From positions 1,178,001 through 1,242,000 of the forward strand of contig JACKHV010000001.1 of assembly GCA_020638835.1 (NCBI GenBank): DNA of 64,000 bases, written 5' to 3'. The stretch is from Planctomycetota bacterium (GTDB taxonomy: Bacteria > Planctomycetota > UBA1135 > GCA-002686595). Below the pieces are notes generated by a model. That model made no database searches. It was not told where the DNA came from and worked only from the letters and a program-made list of their open reading frames with translations. Shown here in pieces: positions 24,357 to 32,834 of this stretch. Positions within the stretch are counted from its first letter, which is position 1; each line of letters opens with the position of its first letter. The position numbers were made by a program, and so were the translations under genes.

Positions 24357-26065
24357 GCCTCACGCTCGAACAGAGTCCGCCCGCGAGTCCCCCCGCGCCG
24401 CCCGCCCCGCCGCGTCGCAAGCGCCGTACGTCCGCCCTCGACACGGGCGGCGCGATGGTCTGGGCGACGGCGGGATCCCTGTCGATGTGCCTCGTCGCGA
24501 TCGTCGGGCTGTTGTTGCTCTGCTTCTTCAAGGGCAGCACGACCTTCTGGCCGCAGCCGATCCACGAGTTCGAGCTGACCGACGGCACGCAGGTGATGGG
24601 GGAGGTCACCCGCGACGAGTTGTTCACGACCGAGGACGGCCGCGAGCTCCGCCGGCGCCTGGTCCGGGTCGGCAACTACGAGTTCACCGGCGAGCACTTC
24701 CGCTGGATCACCGACGACCAGATCGCGTCGGAGTCGAACCCCGAGTGGGCGCTGATGGTCGAGCGGCGCCAAGCGCTCGAACGCACGCAAGCCGGTCCGT
24801 TCTACGGCACCCCGAAAGCGCTGGAGGTCGACGGCGAGGCCGTCGCCACGCAGCCCGAGGAGATCTGGAAGCGCTTCAACGAACTCCACGGCGAGTCCGT
24901 GGATCGACAGCTCGAGCGCCAGGACCTCGAGAAGCACGACGTCGGCGCGACGAACCGGCTCAGCGAAGAGGCGCGCATCGCGCTGCGCGAGGTCGAGCTG
25001 CGCCATGGGGTGGACTCGCCCGAGTGGGCCGCGCAGGAGGTCGAATACAAGAAGGTCGTCGAGGACGCCACGCGCAGGTACGAGCTCGTCCGGGCGCGGA
25101 TCGACCACCTCAACGAAGAGAACGCCCGCGTGCGGCTGATCATGCAGGCGGCGGACGGACAAGAGCAGTCCACGCCGCTCGCGGACGTCGTGCGCGCCGT
25201 CCCCGCGAACCAACTGAGCTTCGCGCAGTCGGTGGGCGTCTACTTCTCGCGCTGGTGGGAGTTCCTCAGCGACGAGCCGCGCGAAGCCAACAGCGCCGGC
25301 GGCGTCTTCCCCGCGATCTTCGGCACGATCGCGATGACGCTGATCATGACGATCATGGTCGTGCCCTTCGGCGTGCTCGCGGCGCTGTACATGAAGGAGT
25401 ACGCGAAGCAGGGCTTCCTGATCAGCGCCGTGCGCATCGCCGTGAACAACCTGGCCGGCGTGCCGAGCATCGTGTTCGGCGTCTTCGGCCTCGGCTTCTT
25501 CTGCTACTTCCTGGGCGTCTCGATCGACGAGCTGTTCTTCCAGGCGAACGCGCCGAACCCGACCTTCGGCAAGGGCGGCATCCTGTGGGCGTCGCTGACG
25601 CTCGCGCTGCTGACCCTACCGGTCGTGATCGTCGCGACCGAGGAGGCGCTCGCGGCGGTGCCGAACTCGATGCGCGAAGGGTCCTACGCCTGCGGCGCGA
25701 CCAAGTGGCAGACGATCCGACGCATCGTCCTACCGCGCGCGCTGCCCGGCATCATGACCGGCGTGATCCTCGCGATCTCGCGCGGAGCCGGTGAGGTGGC
25801 GCCGCTGATGCTCGTCGGCGCGGTGAAGCTCGCTCCCGAGCTGCCGGTCGACGGGGTCTTCCCGTACGTCCACGCCCAGCGCAGCTTCATGCACCTGGGC
25901 TTCCACATCTACGACCTCGGGTTCCAGAGCCAGAACTCCGAGGCCGCCAAGCCGATGGTCTTCACGACCACTCTGCTGCTGATCGCGATCATCGTCCTGT
26001 TGAACGTCGTGGCGATCCGCGTCCGTTCTCGCCTGCGCGCCCGATTCTCCACGAGTCACATCTGA
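24353..26065 (+). CDS. pstA: Phosphate ABC transporter permease PstA with large extracytoplasmic domain
   Basis: The 570-residue protein partners PstC in the membrane channel. One TM (about 43-62) is followed by a hydrophilic domain of about 240 residues with coiled-coil character (for example the charged stretch around residues 175-265). The canonical permease of five to six TMs starts near 315 (GGVFPAIFGTIAMTLIMTIM). It contains the EAA-loop region EEALAAVPNSMREGSYACGATKWQT and ends with a Lys/Arg-rich tail. Usual PstA length is about 280-300, so the insert doubles it. ATG overlaps the pstC stop. Confidence 0.9.
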   Translation: MSLTLEQSPPASPPAPPAPPRRKRRTSALDTGGAMVWATAGSLSMCLVAIVGLLLLCFFKGSTTFWPQPIHEFELTDGTQVMGEVTRDELFTTEDGRELRRRLVRVGNYEFTGEHFRWITDDQIASESNPEWALMVERRQALERTQAGPFYGTPKALEVDGEAVATQPEEIWKRFNELHGESVDRQLERQDLEKHDVGATNRLSEEARIALREVELRHGVDSPEWAAQEVEYKKVVEDATRRYELVRARIDHLNEENARVRLIMQAADGQEQSTPLADVVRAVPANQLSFAQSVGVYFSRWWEFLSDEPREANSAGGVFPAIFGTIAMTLIMTIMVVPFGVLAALYMKEYAKQGFLISAVRIAVNNLAGVPSIVFGVFGLGFFCYFLGVSIDELFFQANAPNPTFGKGGILWASLTLALLTLPVVIVATEEALAAVPNSMREGSYACGATKWQTIRRIVLPRALPGIMTGVILAISRGAGEVAPLMLVGAVKLAPELPVDGVFPYVHAQRSFMHLGFHIYDLGFQSQNSEAAKPMVFTTTLLLIAIIVLLNVVAIRVRSRLRARFSTSHI

Positions 26066-26084
26066 TCCCAGGTGGTATGACATC

Positions 26085-27026
26085 ATGTTCACCCAGAACT
26101 CGAAGATGGAAGAAGAGCTGACCCCACACTCGGATCCCTCCGGGAAGCTGCCCGCGCGCGACCCGGGCACGGCGGCTACGACCGGCGGCACGGCCCCGAT
26201 CGGCGGCGTGTTCGAAGCGATCTCGCGCGGAGAGTCGTTCGTCACGGAGACGCACGAGGAACTCGCCGCCGAGGACCCGGTCGTCGGGATCGAGGACTTC
26301 GACCTGCACTACGGCGCGACGCAGGCGCTGTTCGGCGTGAGCATGTGCGTCCCGCGCGGCAAGGTCACCGCGTTGATCGGTCCGTCGGGCTGCGGCAAGT
26401 CGACCTTGCTGCGCTCGGTGAACCGCATGAACGACTTGATCGACGGCGTGCAGACCGACGGCAAGATGACGCTCAACGGCGACTCCATCTACGGCCGCAA
26501 GGTCGACGTGATCGAGCTGCGCAAGCGCATCGGGATGGTCTTCCAGAAGCCCAACCCGTTCCCGATGTCGATCTACGAGAACGTGATCTACTCGCTGCGC
26601 ATCGACGGCGTGCGCGACAAGAACCTCCTCGACGAGGTCTGCGAGCTGAGCCTGAAGGGCGCGGGCCTGTGGGACGAGGTCAAGGACCGCTTGAACTCGA
26701 ACGCGCTGCGCATGTCCGGCGGCCAGCAGCAGCGCCTGTGCATCGCGCGCGCCATCGCGGCCGAGCCGGAAGTGCTGCTGCTCGACGAACCCTGCTCGGC
26801 GCTCGACCCGATCGCCACGGGCAAGATCGAGGACCTGATCGACCAGCTGCGCGGTCACTACTCGATCCTGATGGTGACGCACAACATGCAGCAGGCGTCG
26901 CGGACCAGCGACTACACCGCCTTCATGTACCTCGGCCGACTGGTCGAGTACGGACCGACGGGCGAGATCTTCATGCAGCCGAAGCTGCGTGAGACGGAAG
27001 ACTACGTCACCGGCCGCTTCGGATGA
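26085..27026 (+). CDS. pstB: Phosphate ABC transporter ATP-binding protein
   Basis: The 313-residue ATPase energises PstCA. Walker A is GPSGCGKST (99-107), the signature is MSGGQQQRL (about 210-218), and Walker B is LLLDEPCSALDP (about 229-240), followed by the H-loop MVTHNMQQ. Compared with the usual 250-260 residues it has about 60 extra residues at the N-terminus, low in predicted structure, rich in Gly, Thr and Pro. No internal ATG with a good ribosome-binding site was preferred, and GGTGG precedes the chosen ATG. It lies 19 nt after pstA. Confidence 0.95.
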   Translation: MFTQNSKMEEELTPHSDPSGKLPARDPGTAATTGGTAPIGGVFEAISRGESFVTETHEELAAEDPVVGIEDFDLHYGATQALFGVSMCVPRGKVTALIGPSGCGKSTLLRSVNRMNDLIDGVQTDGKMTLNGDSIYGRKVDVIELRKRIGMVFQKPNPFPMSIYENVIYSLRIDGVRDKNLLDEVCELSLKGAGLWDEVKDRLNSNALRMSGGQQQRLCIARAIAAEPEVLLLDEPCSALDPIATGKIEDLIDQLRGHYSILMVTHNMQQASRTSDYTAFMYLGRLVEYGPTGEIFMQPKLRETEDYVTGRFG

Positions 27027-27083
27027 TGCGCGCGAGCGCAACCGCTTGTAGGTGCCCTCGGGGCATCACGAGGTAACCAAACG

Positions 27084-27776
27084 ATGACGATTCACTTGGA
27101 ACGCGACCTGTTGCTCCTGAAGCGCAGGTTGCTCGAAGCCAGCACCCTCGCGGAGCAGGCGATCCGGCGCGCGACGGCGTCGCTGGCGAAGAAGGACAAA
27201 GAGCTCGCTCGGTCCGTGATCGAGGGAGACGCCGAGATCGACTCTCGGGAGATCGAGGTCGAGGAAGAAGCGATCCGCGTGCTGGCGATCCACCAGCCCG
27301 TCGCGACGGACCTGCGCTTCATCGCCGCGTGCCTGAAGATCAACAACGACCTGGAGCGCATCGGCGACCTGGCGGCGAAGGTCGCCAAGCGCGTACTCGA
27401 CCTCTACGCGAACGACGCTGACGATCCGCAGGTGCCGGGCGAGCTGTTCGAGCTCTCGGAGCTCGTGATCAACCTGTTGCGCCGAGCACTCGACGCCTTC
27501 GCGCGCGGGGACGTCGAGATGGCGCGCAAGGTCCGCGTCGACGACGACCCGATCGACGGTATCCACCGCGACCTGTTCTTCAGCATGCGCGAGAAGATGA
27601 AGCAGAGTCCGAAGCTGGTGGAGCCCGCCAACTCCATCCTCTCGATCTCCTCGTCCCTCGAGCGCATCGCCGACCACGTCACGAACATCGCCGAAGACGT
27701 GATCTACATGGTGGGGGGTCAGATCGTGCGTCACCCCGGCCACGGCTCGCGCGGGGCTTCGACCTCCGGTCGCTGA
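27084..27776 (+). CDS. phoU: Phosphate signalling protein PhoU
   Basis: The 230-residue cytoplasmic protein has two three-helix bundles. Each carries the family metal-cluster motif: NNDLERIGDLAAKVAK in the first and SSSLERIADHVTNIAEDV in the second. PhoU links transporter status to PhoR and represses the regulon at high phosphate. It is the last gene of the pst operon and is followed by an 11-bp stem hairpin. Confidence 0.95.
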   Translation: MTIHLERDLLLLKRRLLEASTLAEQAIRRATASLAKKDKELARSVIEGDAEIDSREIEVEEEAIRVLAIHQPVATDLRFIAACLKINNDLERIGDLAAKVAKRVLDLYANDADDPQVPGELFELSELVINLLRRALDAFARGDVEMARKVRVDDDPIDGIHRDLFFSMREKMKQSPKLVEPANSILSISSSLERIADHVTNIAEDVIYMVGGQIVRHPGHGSRGASTSGR

Positions 27777-27798
27777 ACCGCGACGCGCGACGAAGACA

Positions 27799-27836
27799 GC
27801 GAGCGCCCGCCGGCCGTGAAGCCGACGGGCGCTCGC
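27799..27836. terminator. Terminator hairpin between phoU and the convergent secreted-protein gene
   Basis: GCGAGCGCCCG (27799-27809) and CGGGCGCTCGC (27826-27836) form a perfect 11-bp stem. It sits between the convergent stops at 27776 and 27862 and can serve both strands. Confidence 0.65.
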
Positions 27837-27861
27837 TCCATCGAAGAGCGCTGGTCCGCGC

Positions 27862-30360
27862 TCAGATCCAGTCGATGCGCAGCCCGTGCGTGAAGTTCGA
27901 GCCCGTGCCGCATGGGCTGAGCTGCGGGTCGCGGTACCACGCCTGGTAGTAGCGGGTGATGCCCGGACCGGCGATGTTGCCTTCCGTCACGATCGAGCTC
28001 GTCGTGGAGCCTTCTCCCGCGGCGTCGAGGATGACGACCTCGACGCGCTCGGTCGGGTTGCCCATGCAGAGGATGCCGTCCTTGAACGGGATCGCGACGT
28101 GCGCGGAGCCTTGCACGAGCAAGCTCGGCTGGTTGGGGCGTGCCTGAGCGATCTCGAAGCCGAGGTCGTCCGCGGCGAAGACGTTCGAGCCCGTCGCGGC
28201 GATCGTCGCACCATGCCCCGTGCTGTTCAGGCAGCCTTCCTTCGCGCCGACCGCGCTGTTGTTCGCGCAGGGGCAGCCGGTGAAGCCTTGGCCCGCGTCG
28301 GTCATGCCGTCGCCGAAACACATCGCCGTGGCGAAGGGTTGGCCGCCGCCGGACACCGCCAAGGAGTAGCCCGTGCAGTCCGAGCTGCTGGACGAGGTGA
28401 CGCTGACCGCGACGACGAAGGTGCCGCTCGCGATGTCGTTGAGCCACGATATGCTCCTCGTCTGTCCCGAGCCGAAGCCGAACGCCTCGTAGCTGCTGCC
28501 ATCGCCGCAGGTCCCGCCGTTCGTGGGCGTGATCTCGTACAGCAGCAGGCGGACGTCGGTACCCGCGGTGTCGTAGTCGAGCGTCAGGTCGAGCGTGTCG
28601 CCGAGCAGCACGTTGACGAGGTAGTAGTCGGGGTCGACCTTGTGCACGTAGAGGTCCTGGTGCAGACCCTCGGGGAGCACGACGGCGTTGGCGCAGTCGT
28701 CGTTGTCCTCGTACACGTCGTCGGGCGTGCTGAGGCACGGATCGACGATCACGTCCACGATCAGATCGTAGTTGCCGCAGGAGCGGCCGGCGGCGTCCTG
28801 GACCTCGACCTTCAGGACGACGTCGACGGGTAGGCCGCCGTAGTTCGCCCACTCCGTGTGCGAGCCGTCGGCGGCGCCGCCGTAGTCGAGCAGCGTGACG
28901 CACAGGGCATCCTGGAGCGACGAGCTCAAGGTCGCGCCGCTCTGTGCGAAGCTGAGGTCGGTGATGATGCGCTCACCGGGTTGCAGCACGATTTTGTAGC
29001 AGTCGGGGTCGGTCTCCGTGCAGAGCAGGTTCGTGTAGACGCCCGGCGTGAGGGTCGCCGCCGTGACGCACGAGTCGTTCGGCTCGAGCGCGTCGTCGAC
29101 CGCCGTCAGACAGGGGTCGGGCGTCATCGAAACGACGAGGTCGTAGGAGTTGCAGCCGGAGCCCAGCCCCGTCACGACGCGCACCCAGTAGTCCTGCACC
29201 GAGAGCGAGCCCGATCCGGTCGTGACGGAGTTGTTGCCGCCCCAGAAGTCGTGGTCGAGCTGGTTCGAGCAGGCGCTGTCCGCGTAGAGCCGGATCCCGA
29301 GGTCCTCGTTGAAGCCGGAGACGTAGTGGATGTCGACGTTCAGCACGTCACCCGCGGGGACGCTGATCTTGAAGCAGTCCGCCGTCCAGCCCGAGACGTA
29401 GAGGTCGGGGTAGAGACCGGCGGCGATCGTCGGGGCGGTCGCGCAGCTCGCGTTGGGAGCGAAGGAGTCGTTCGCGCCGAGCACGCACGGGTCCGGAGCA
29501 ACCGACAGGTTCATGTCGTACAAGTTGCAGCGCTCGCCGGGCTGGACGAACACGCGCCAGGTCAGGTCGACGGGGGCGGCGGTCGAGTTCCGCCACTGCA
29601 GCGCGTCGTATCCGCCCCATCCGGCGCTACCGACCTGGTTCGCGCAGCCCGGGTCGTCGAACAGTTCCATGCCGAGCTGGGCGACTTCGGCGTCGTAGCT
29701 GATCTCGGCCTGGAAGATCTCGCCTGGCTGGACCGTCGCCGTGTAGTAGTCGAGGTCGCTGGGGGAGACGAAGAGGTCGATCCACGCGCCGTTGCCGGCG
29801 AGCACCGTTCCGAAGCCGCACGCGTCGTTCTGCTCGAGCACGTCGTCGACCGCGACGCCCTGGCTGCACGGATCCGGCCCGATGTTGACGTCGAGGGAGT
29901 AGGTGGCGCAGATGACCGGACTCCCGTCCTTCGGCGTGACGGCGATGATGGCGTCGAGCGTGCCCGCCGTGGTGTTCGTCCAGGTCAGCAGCTCGTCGTC
30001 GGTGGACGTGGTGCTCGAGCGCAAGGCGCTCGCCTTGTCACCGCAGTTCGGGCTGAAGGGATCGTAGAGGTGAAGGTCGAGGTCGGTCGTCGCCTGCGAG
30101 GCGAACAGCACCGCGATGCTCAGCGTGTCGCCGGCGCCGATCGTGACGCGGTAGTAGTCGGGGTCGACGCCGCCCGCGGCGTTCGGTCCCTGGCAGGAGA
30201 GGCCCACGTGCAGGCCCGGCGCGATCACGGCGGCGCTCGCGCAGGAGTCGTTGTCCTCCAGGGAGTCGGCGGCGCTGCACTGCGCGGCGGAGGGTCCGGC
30301 CAACAGGCCGAGGAGGAGGAGTGCGCCGGAGGCGGTCGCGAGGCGGTCGTATTGGCTCAT
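27862..30360 (-). CDS. Secreted five-repeat (PPC-like) protein with planctomycete-type C-terminal domain
   Basis: The 832-residue protein has a signal peptide (about 1-26, ending GPSAAQ). Five repeats of about 120-130 residues follow, each opening with a pattern like DxxLEPNDSCxxA, then G-L/Y-x-x-L, then D-x-D-Y/C-Y-x-V/I and PGD/E, as in bacterial pre-peptidase C-terminal (PPC) domains. Between repeats stand PDPC-type motifs. The last 140 residues (from FCFGDGMTDAG, through CPCANNSAVGAKEGCLN and ADDLGFEIA, to YYQAWYRDPQLSPCG) form a separate domain. I recall it at the end of many secreted planctomycete proteins; a sorting or anchoring role is inference. The upstream region has TAGGAT and a 17-bp palindrome. 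Confidence 0.82.
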   Translation of the reverse strand: MSQYDRLATASGALLLLGLLAGPSAAQCSAADSLEDNDSCASAAVIAPGLHVGLSCQGPNAAGGVDPDYYRVTIGAGDTLSIAVLFASQATTDLDLHLYDPFSPNCGDKASALRSSTTSTDDELLTWTNTTAGTLDAIIAVTPKDGSPVICATYSLDVNIGPDPCSQGVAVDDVLEQNDACGFGTVLAGNGAWIDLFVSPSDLDYYTATVQPGEIFQAEISYDAEVAQLGMELFDDPGCANQVGSAGWGGYDALQWRNSTAAPVDLTWRVFVQPGERCNLYDMNLSVAPDPCVLGANDSFAPNASCATAPTIAAGLYPDLYVSGWTADCFKISVPAGDVLNVDIHYVSGFNEDLGIRLYADSACSNQLDHDFWGGNNSVTTGSGSLSVQDYWVRVVTGLGSGCNSYDLVVSMTPDPCLTAVDDALEPNDSCVTAATLTPGVYTNLLCTETDPDCYKIVLQPGERIITDLSFAQSGATLSSSLQDALCVTLLDYGGAADGSHTEWANYGGLPVDVVLKVEVQDAAGRSCGNYDLIVDVIVDPCLSTPDDVYEDNDDCANAVVLPEGLHQDLYVHKVDPDYYLVNVLLGDTLDLTLDYDTAGTDVRLLLYEITPTNGGTCGDGSSYEAFGFGSGQTRSISWLNDIASGTFVVAVSVTSSSSSDCTGYSLAVSGGGQPFATAMCFGDGMTDAGQGFTGCPCANNSAVGAKEGCLNSTGHGATIAATGSNVFAADDLGFEIAQARPNQPSLLVQGSAHVAIPFKDGILCMGNPTERVEVVILDAAGEGSTTSSIVTEGNIAGPGITRYYQAWYRDPQLSPCGTGSNFTHGLRIDWI

Positions 30361-30394
30361 GATCGGTTCCGTGAGGAGGTGACTCTCGGGGGGC

Positions 30395-30459
30395 GAGCTT
30401 CGATCCTAGCTCGGCGTCGAGGACCTGGGGAAGAGGGCGTGGAAGTTTCCAGGAAACTT
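30395..30459 (-). promoter_or_regulatory. Promoter region with 17-bp palindromic operator candidate
   Basis: Upstream of the five-repeat protein, TAGGAT (minus strand, near 30400) could be a -10. Further upstream AAGTTTCC-A-GGAAACTT (30443-30459) is a perfect odd palindrome typical of dimeric regulator sites. The regulator is unknown. The remaining 170 bp up to the lipM stop show nothing recognisable. Confidence 0.4.
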
Positions 30460-30633
30460 TGACGGAGCCCCGCTCGGATCGGGGATCGGGCTCGGGGGGC
30501 GCTGAGGGCCTACGGGGGCGGGATCGCTGACCCGCGGGGGGGCCGAGGGCGATCCGGGGGCGGAGGGCCTCTCTGGGGTACGCAGTCCGCGCCGGCGGAC
30601 GTACCACGGAGCGCCGGCCAGGCGCGGGCCGAC

Positions 30634-31365
30634 TCAGCGGCGGTGCAGGAAGGCGGGGTCCTGGTAGCGCGGTCCTAGCGCCTCGGCGGCGCGGCGCTCG
30701 GCGGCGGTCGGCGCCGCGGGAGTGAAGCGCAGGCCGAATTGCTCGCTGAGGGCCCGCACCAGCGCGTCGCCGACCTCGGCCGGGTCGAGGGGGCGGCCCG
30801 CGCTCGAGCCGAGCGTGGCGATCGCGCCCTCGAGCGCGGAGGTCCCCAGCTTGATCGACCCGTGGTGCAGCACGCGACCGCGCGTGCGGCGCTGCGCGGA
30901 ACCGACGCCCTTGCGTCCGCCCCAGGCGAGGTCGAGCGGCGTGGACTTGTGGAAGCACATGCCGGTGCCCTCGCCGTCGGACGCGAGGGGGACTTCACCG
31001 ACGAGCTCCGCCGTCGCGCCGAACTCGAGCAAGGCTTGCGCGATCGCGGCGTGCACGCGCGCGTACGAGTCGGCGACCGGTCCGCGGTACACGGGATCGC
31101 TCGCGTTCGTCGTCAGCGAGAAGGTGAGTTCGTCGGTGTGGTGGATCGCGCCGCCACCCGTGAGGCGACGCACGACGGCTCCCGCCTGCGACGTGCCGGG
31201 CACGTCGACGAAGCGCTGGAAGTAGCCGAGGCTCAGCGTGTCGGGTTCCCAGCTGTAGAGGCGCAGCGTCGGCGGAGCCGCCTCATCGAGGAGGAGCGCC
31301 TCGTCCAGCCCCATGTTGAAGCCGGGAGGCGCTCCGAAGGTCTCGATCCGTCGCCACTCGGTCAT
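30634..31365 (-). CDS. lipM: Octanoyltransferase LipM-like (BPL/LplA/LipB family)
   Basis: The 243-residue cytoplasmic enzyme attaches octanoyl groups to lipoyl domains, the first step of lipoate synthesis on GcvH and dehydrogenase E2 subunits. RRLTGGGAIHH and the segment GMCFHKSTPLDLAWGGRKGVG, followed by SAQRRTRGRVLHHGSIKL, match LipM. The Cys in MCF lies where the LipM acyl-thioester Cys is found, and the HGSI segment is conserved. This makes LipM more likely than a lipoate-protein ligase. It lies 13 nt downstream of gcvPB as the last gene of the glycine-cleavage operon, whose GcvH needs lipoylation. Confidence 0.82.
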   Translation of the reverse strand: MTEWRRIETFGAPPGFNMGLDEALLLDEAAPPTLRLYSWEPDTLSLGYFQRFVDVPGTSQAGAVVRRLTGGGAIHHTDELTFSLTTNASDPVYRGPVADSYARVHAAIAQALLEFGATAELVGEVPLASDGEGTGMCFHKSTPLDLAWGGRKGVGSAQRRTRGRVLHHGSIKLGTSALEGAIATLGSSAGRPLDPAEVGDALVRALSEQFGLRFTPAAPTAAERRAAEALGPRYQDPAFLHRR

Positions 31366-31378
31366 GGCGCGCGTCGTC

Positions 31379-32830
31379 TCAGCCGCAGGTGTAGCAGAGC
31401 ACGGGGTCCTTCACCGCGCGCCCTTCGTCGAGGCGACCGACCGGCGTGGTGACCGGAGCGGCGTGCAGCTTGTCGGGATCGTCGGCGCACTCCTGCGCGA
31501 TGAGCAGCATGTCCTCGATGAAGGCGTCGAGCGTCTCTTTGCACTCCGTCTCCGTCGGCTCGATCATCATCGCTTCGCTGACGACGAGCGGGAAGTAGAT
31601 CGTCATCGGGTGGTAGCCGAGGTCGATCAGGCGCTTCGCGATGTCGACGGCGTGGATGCCGTACTGGCGCTGGTGGCGCGTGTTGCAGACGAACTCGTGC
31701 ATGCACATGCGGTCGAACGGCACGTGGTACGTCTTGTTGAGCTTCACGCGCAGGTAGTTCGCGTTGAGCACGGCGTTCTCGGCGGCGCGGCGGATACCTT
31801 CGCGGCCGAGGCGGCGGATGTAGCAGTACGCGCGCAGTACGACGCCCCAGTTGCCCGGCCAGCCGCGCAACATGCCGATCGAGTCGGGCGCGTCGTAGTC
31901 CAGGCGGTAGCCGTTCGCGTCCTCGACGATGCGCGGCGCGGGCAGGAACCTGCGCAGCTCCTCGATCACGCAGATCGGGCCGGCACCCGGACCACCGCCG
32001 CCGTGCGGCGTCGAGAAGGTCTTGTGCAGGTTGATGTGCATCATGTCGACGCCGAAGTCGGCGGGGCGCGCGACGCCCATGATCGCGTTCAGGTTGGCGC
32101 CGTCCATGTAGACGAGGCCGCCGACCGCGTGCACCGCCGCGCAGATCTCCGCGATGCGCGTCTCGAAGAGGCCGAGCGTCGACGGGTTCGTGATCATGAA
32201 GACCGCCGTGTCGTCACCGAGCTTCGACTTCAGGTCGGCGAGGTCCACCAGACCGTCGTCGCCCGACTTGACCGTGACGGCCTTCAGGCCGGCGATCGCC
32301 GCCGAGGCGGGGTTGGTGCCGTGCGCGGAGTCGGGGATCAGCACGACCTTGCGCTGCGACTCGCCCTTCGCCTCGAAGTGCGCGCCCGCGACGAGCAGCG
32401 CGCAGAGTTCGCCTTGCGCGCCCGCCGCGGGGTGGATCGTGACGGCGGGCAGACCCGTGACGCCCGCGAGGTAGTTCTCGAGGCGCTTCCAGATCGCGAG
32501 GGCGCCTTGCACGCGGCCCGCGTCCTGGAAGGGGTGGATCTGGCGGAAACCCGCGATGCCGGCGGCGGCTTCGTTGGTCACCGGGTTGTACTTCATCGTG
32601 CACGAGCCGAGCGGATAGAAGCTGTCGGTGATCGACACGTTCTTCTTCGACAAGCGCACGTAGTGGCGCACGAGCTCGAGCTCGCCGACTTCGGGCAGCA
32701 CCGCGAACTTCTCGCGCAGCGAGCCCTTCGGCAGACGCTTCACGTCGGCGGCGGGGACGTCGAGCTCGCCCAGGCGCAGAGTGCGGCGACCGGCGCGGCT
32801 CTTCTCGTAGAGGAGGAGGTCCTTGTTCAT
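31379..32830 (-). CDS. gcvPB: Glycine dehydrogenase (decarboxylating) subunit 2
   Basis: The 483-residue PLP-binding subunit of the split P-protein, with GcvPA, decarboxylates glycine and passes the aminomethyl group to lipoyl-GcvH. The PLP lysine is in INLHKTFSTPHGGGGPGAG. Other family elements are YPLGSCTMKYNP near the N-terminus, HPAAGAQGE, DSAHGTNPASA and YMDGANLNAI. Length matches two-gene P-proteins of Firmicutes and Thermus. It starts 4 nt after the gcvPA stop. Confidence 0.96.
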   Translation of the reverse strand: MNKDLLLYEKSRAGRRTLRLGELDVPAADVKRLPKGSLREKFAVLPEVGELELVRHYVRLSKKNVSITDSFYPLGSCTMKYNPVTNEAAAGIAGFRQIHPFQDAGRVQGALAIWKRLENYLAGVTGLPAVTIHPAAGAQGELCALLVAGAHFEAKGESQRKVVLIPDSAHGTNPASAAIAGLKAVTVKSGDDGLVDLADLKSKLGDDTAVFMITNPSTLGLFETRIAEICAAVHAVGGLVYMDGANLNAIMGVARPADFGVDMMHINLHKTFSTPHGGGGPGAGPICVIEELRRFLPAPRIVEDANGYRLDYDAPDSIGMLRGWPGNWGVVLRAYCYIRRLGREGIRRAAENAVLNANYLRVKLNKTYHVPFDRMCMHEFVCNTRHQRQYGIHAVDIAKRLIDLGYHPMTIYFPLVVSEAMMIEPTETECKETLDAFIEDMLLIAQECADDPDKLHAAPVTTPVGRLDEGRAVKDPVLCYTCG

Positions 32831-32834
32831 GGCT

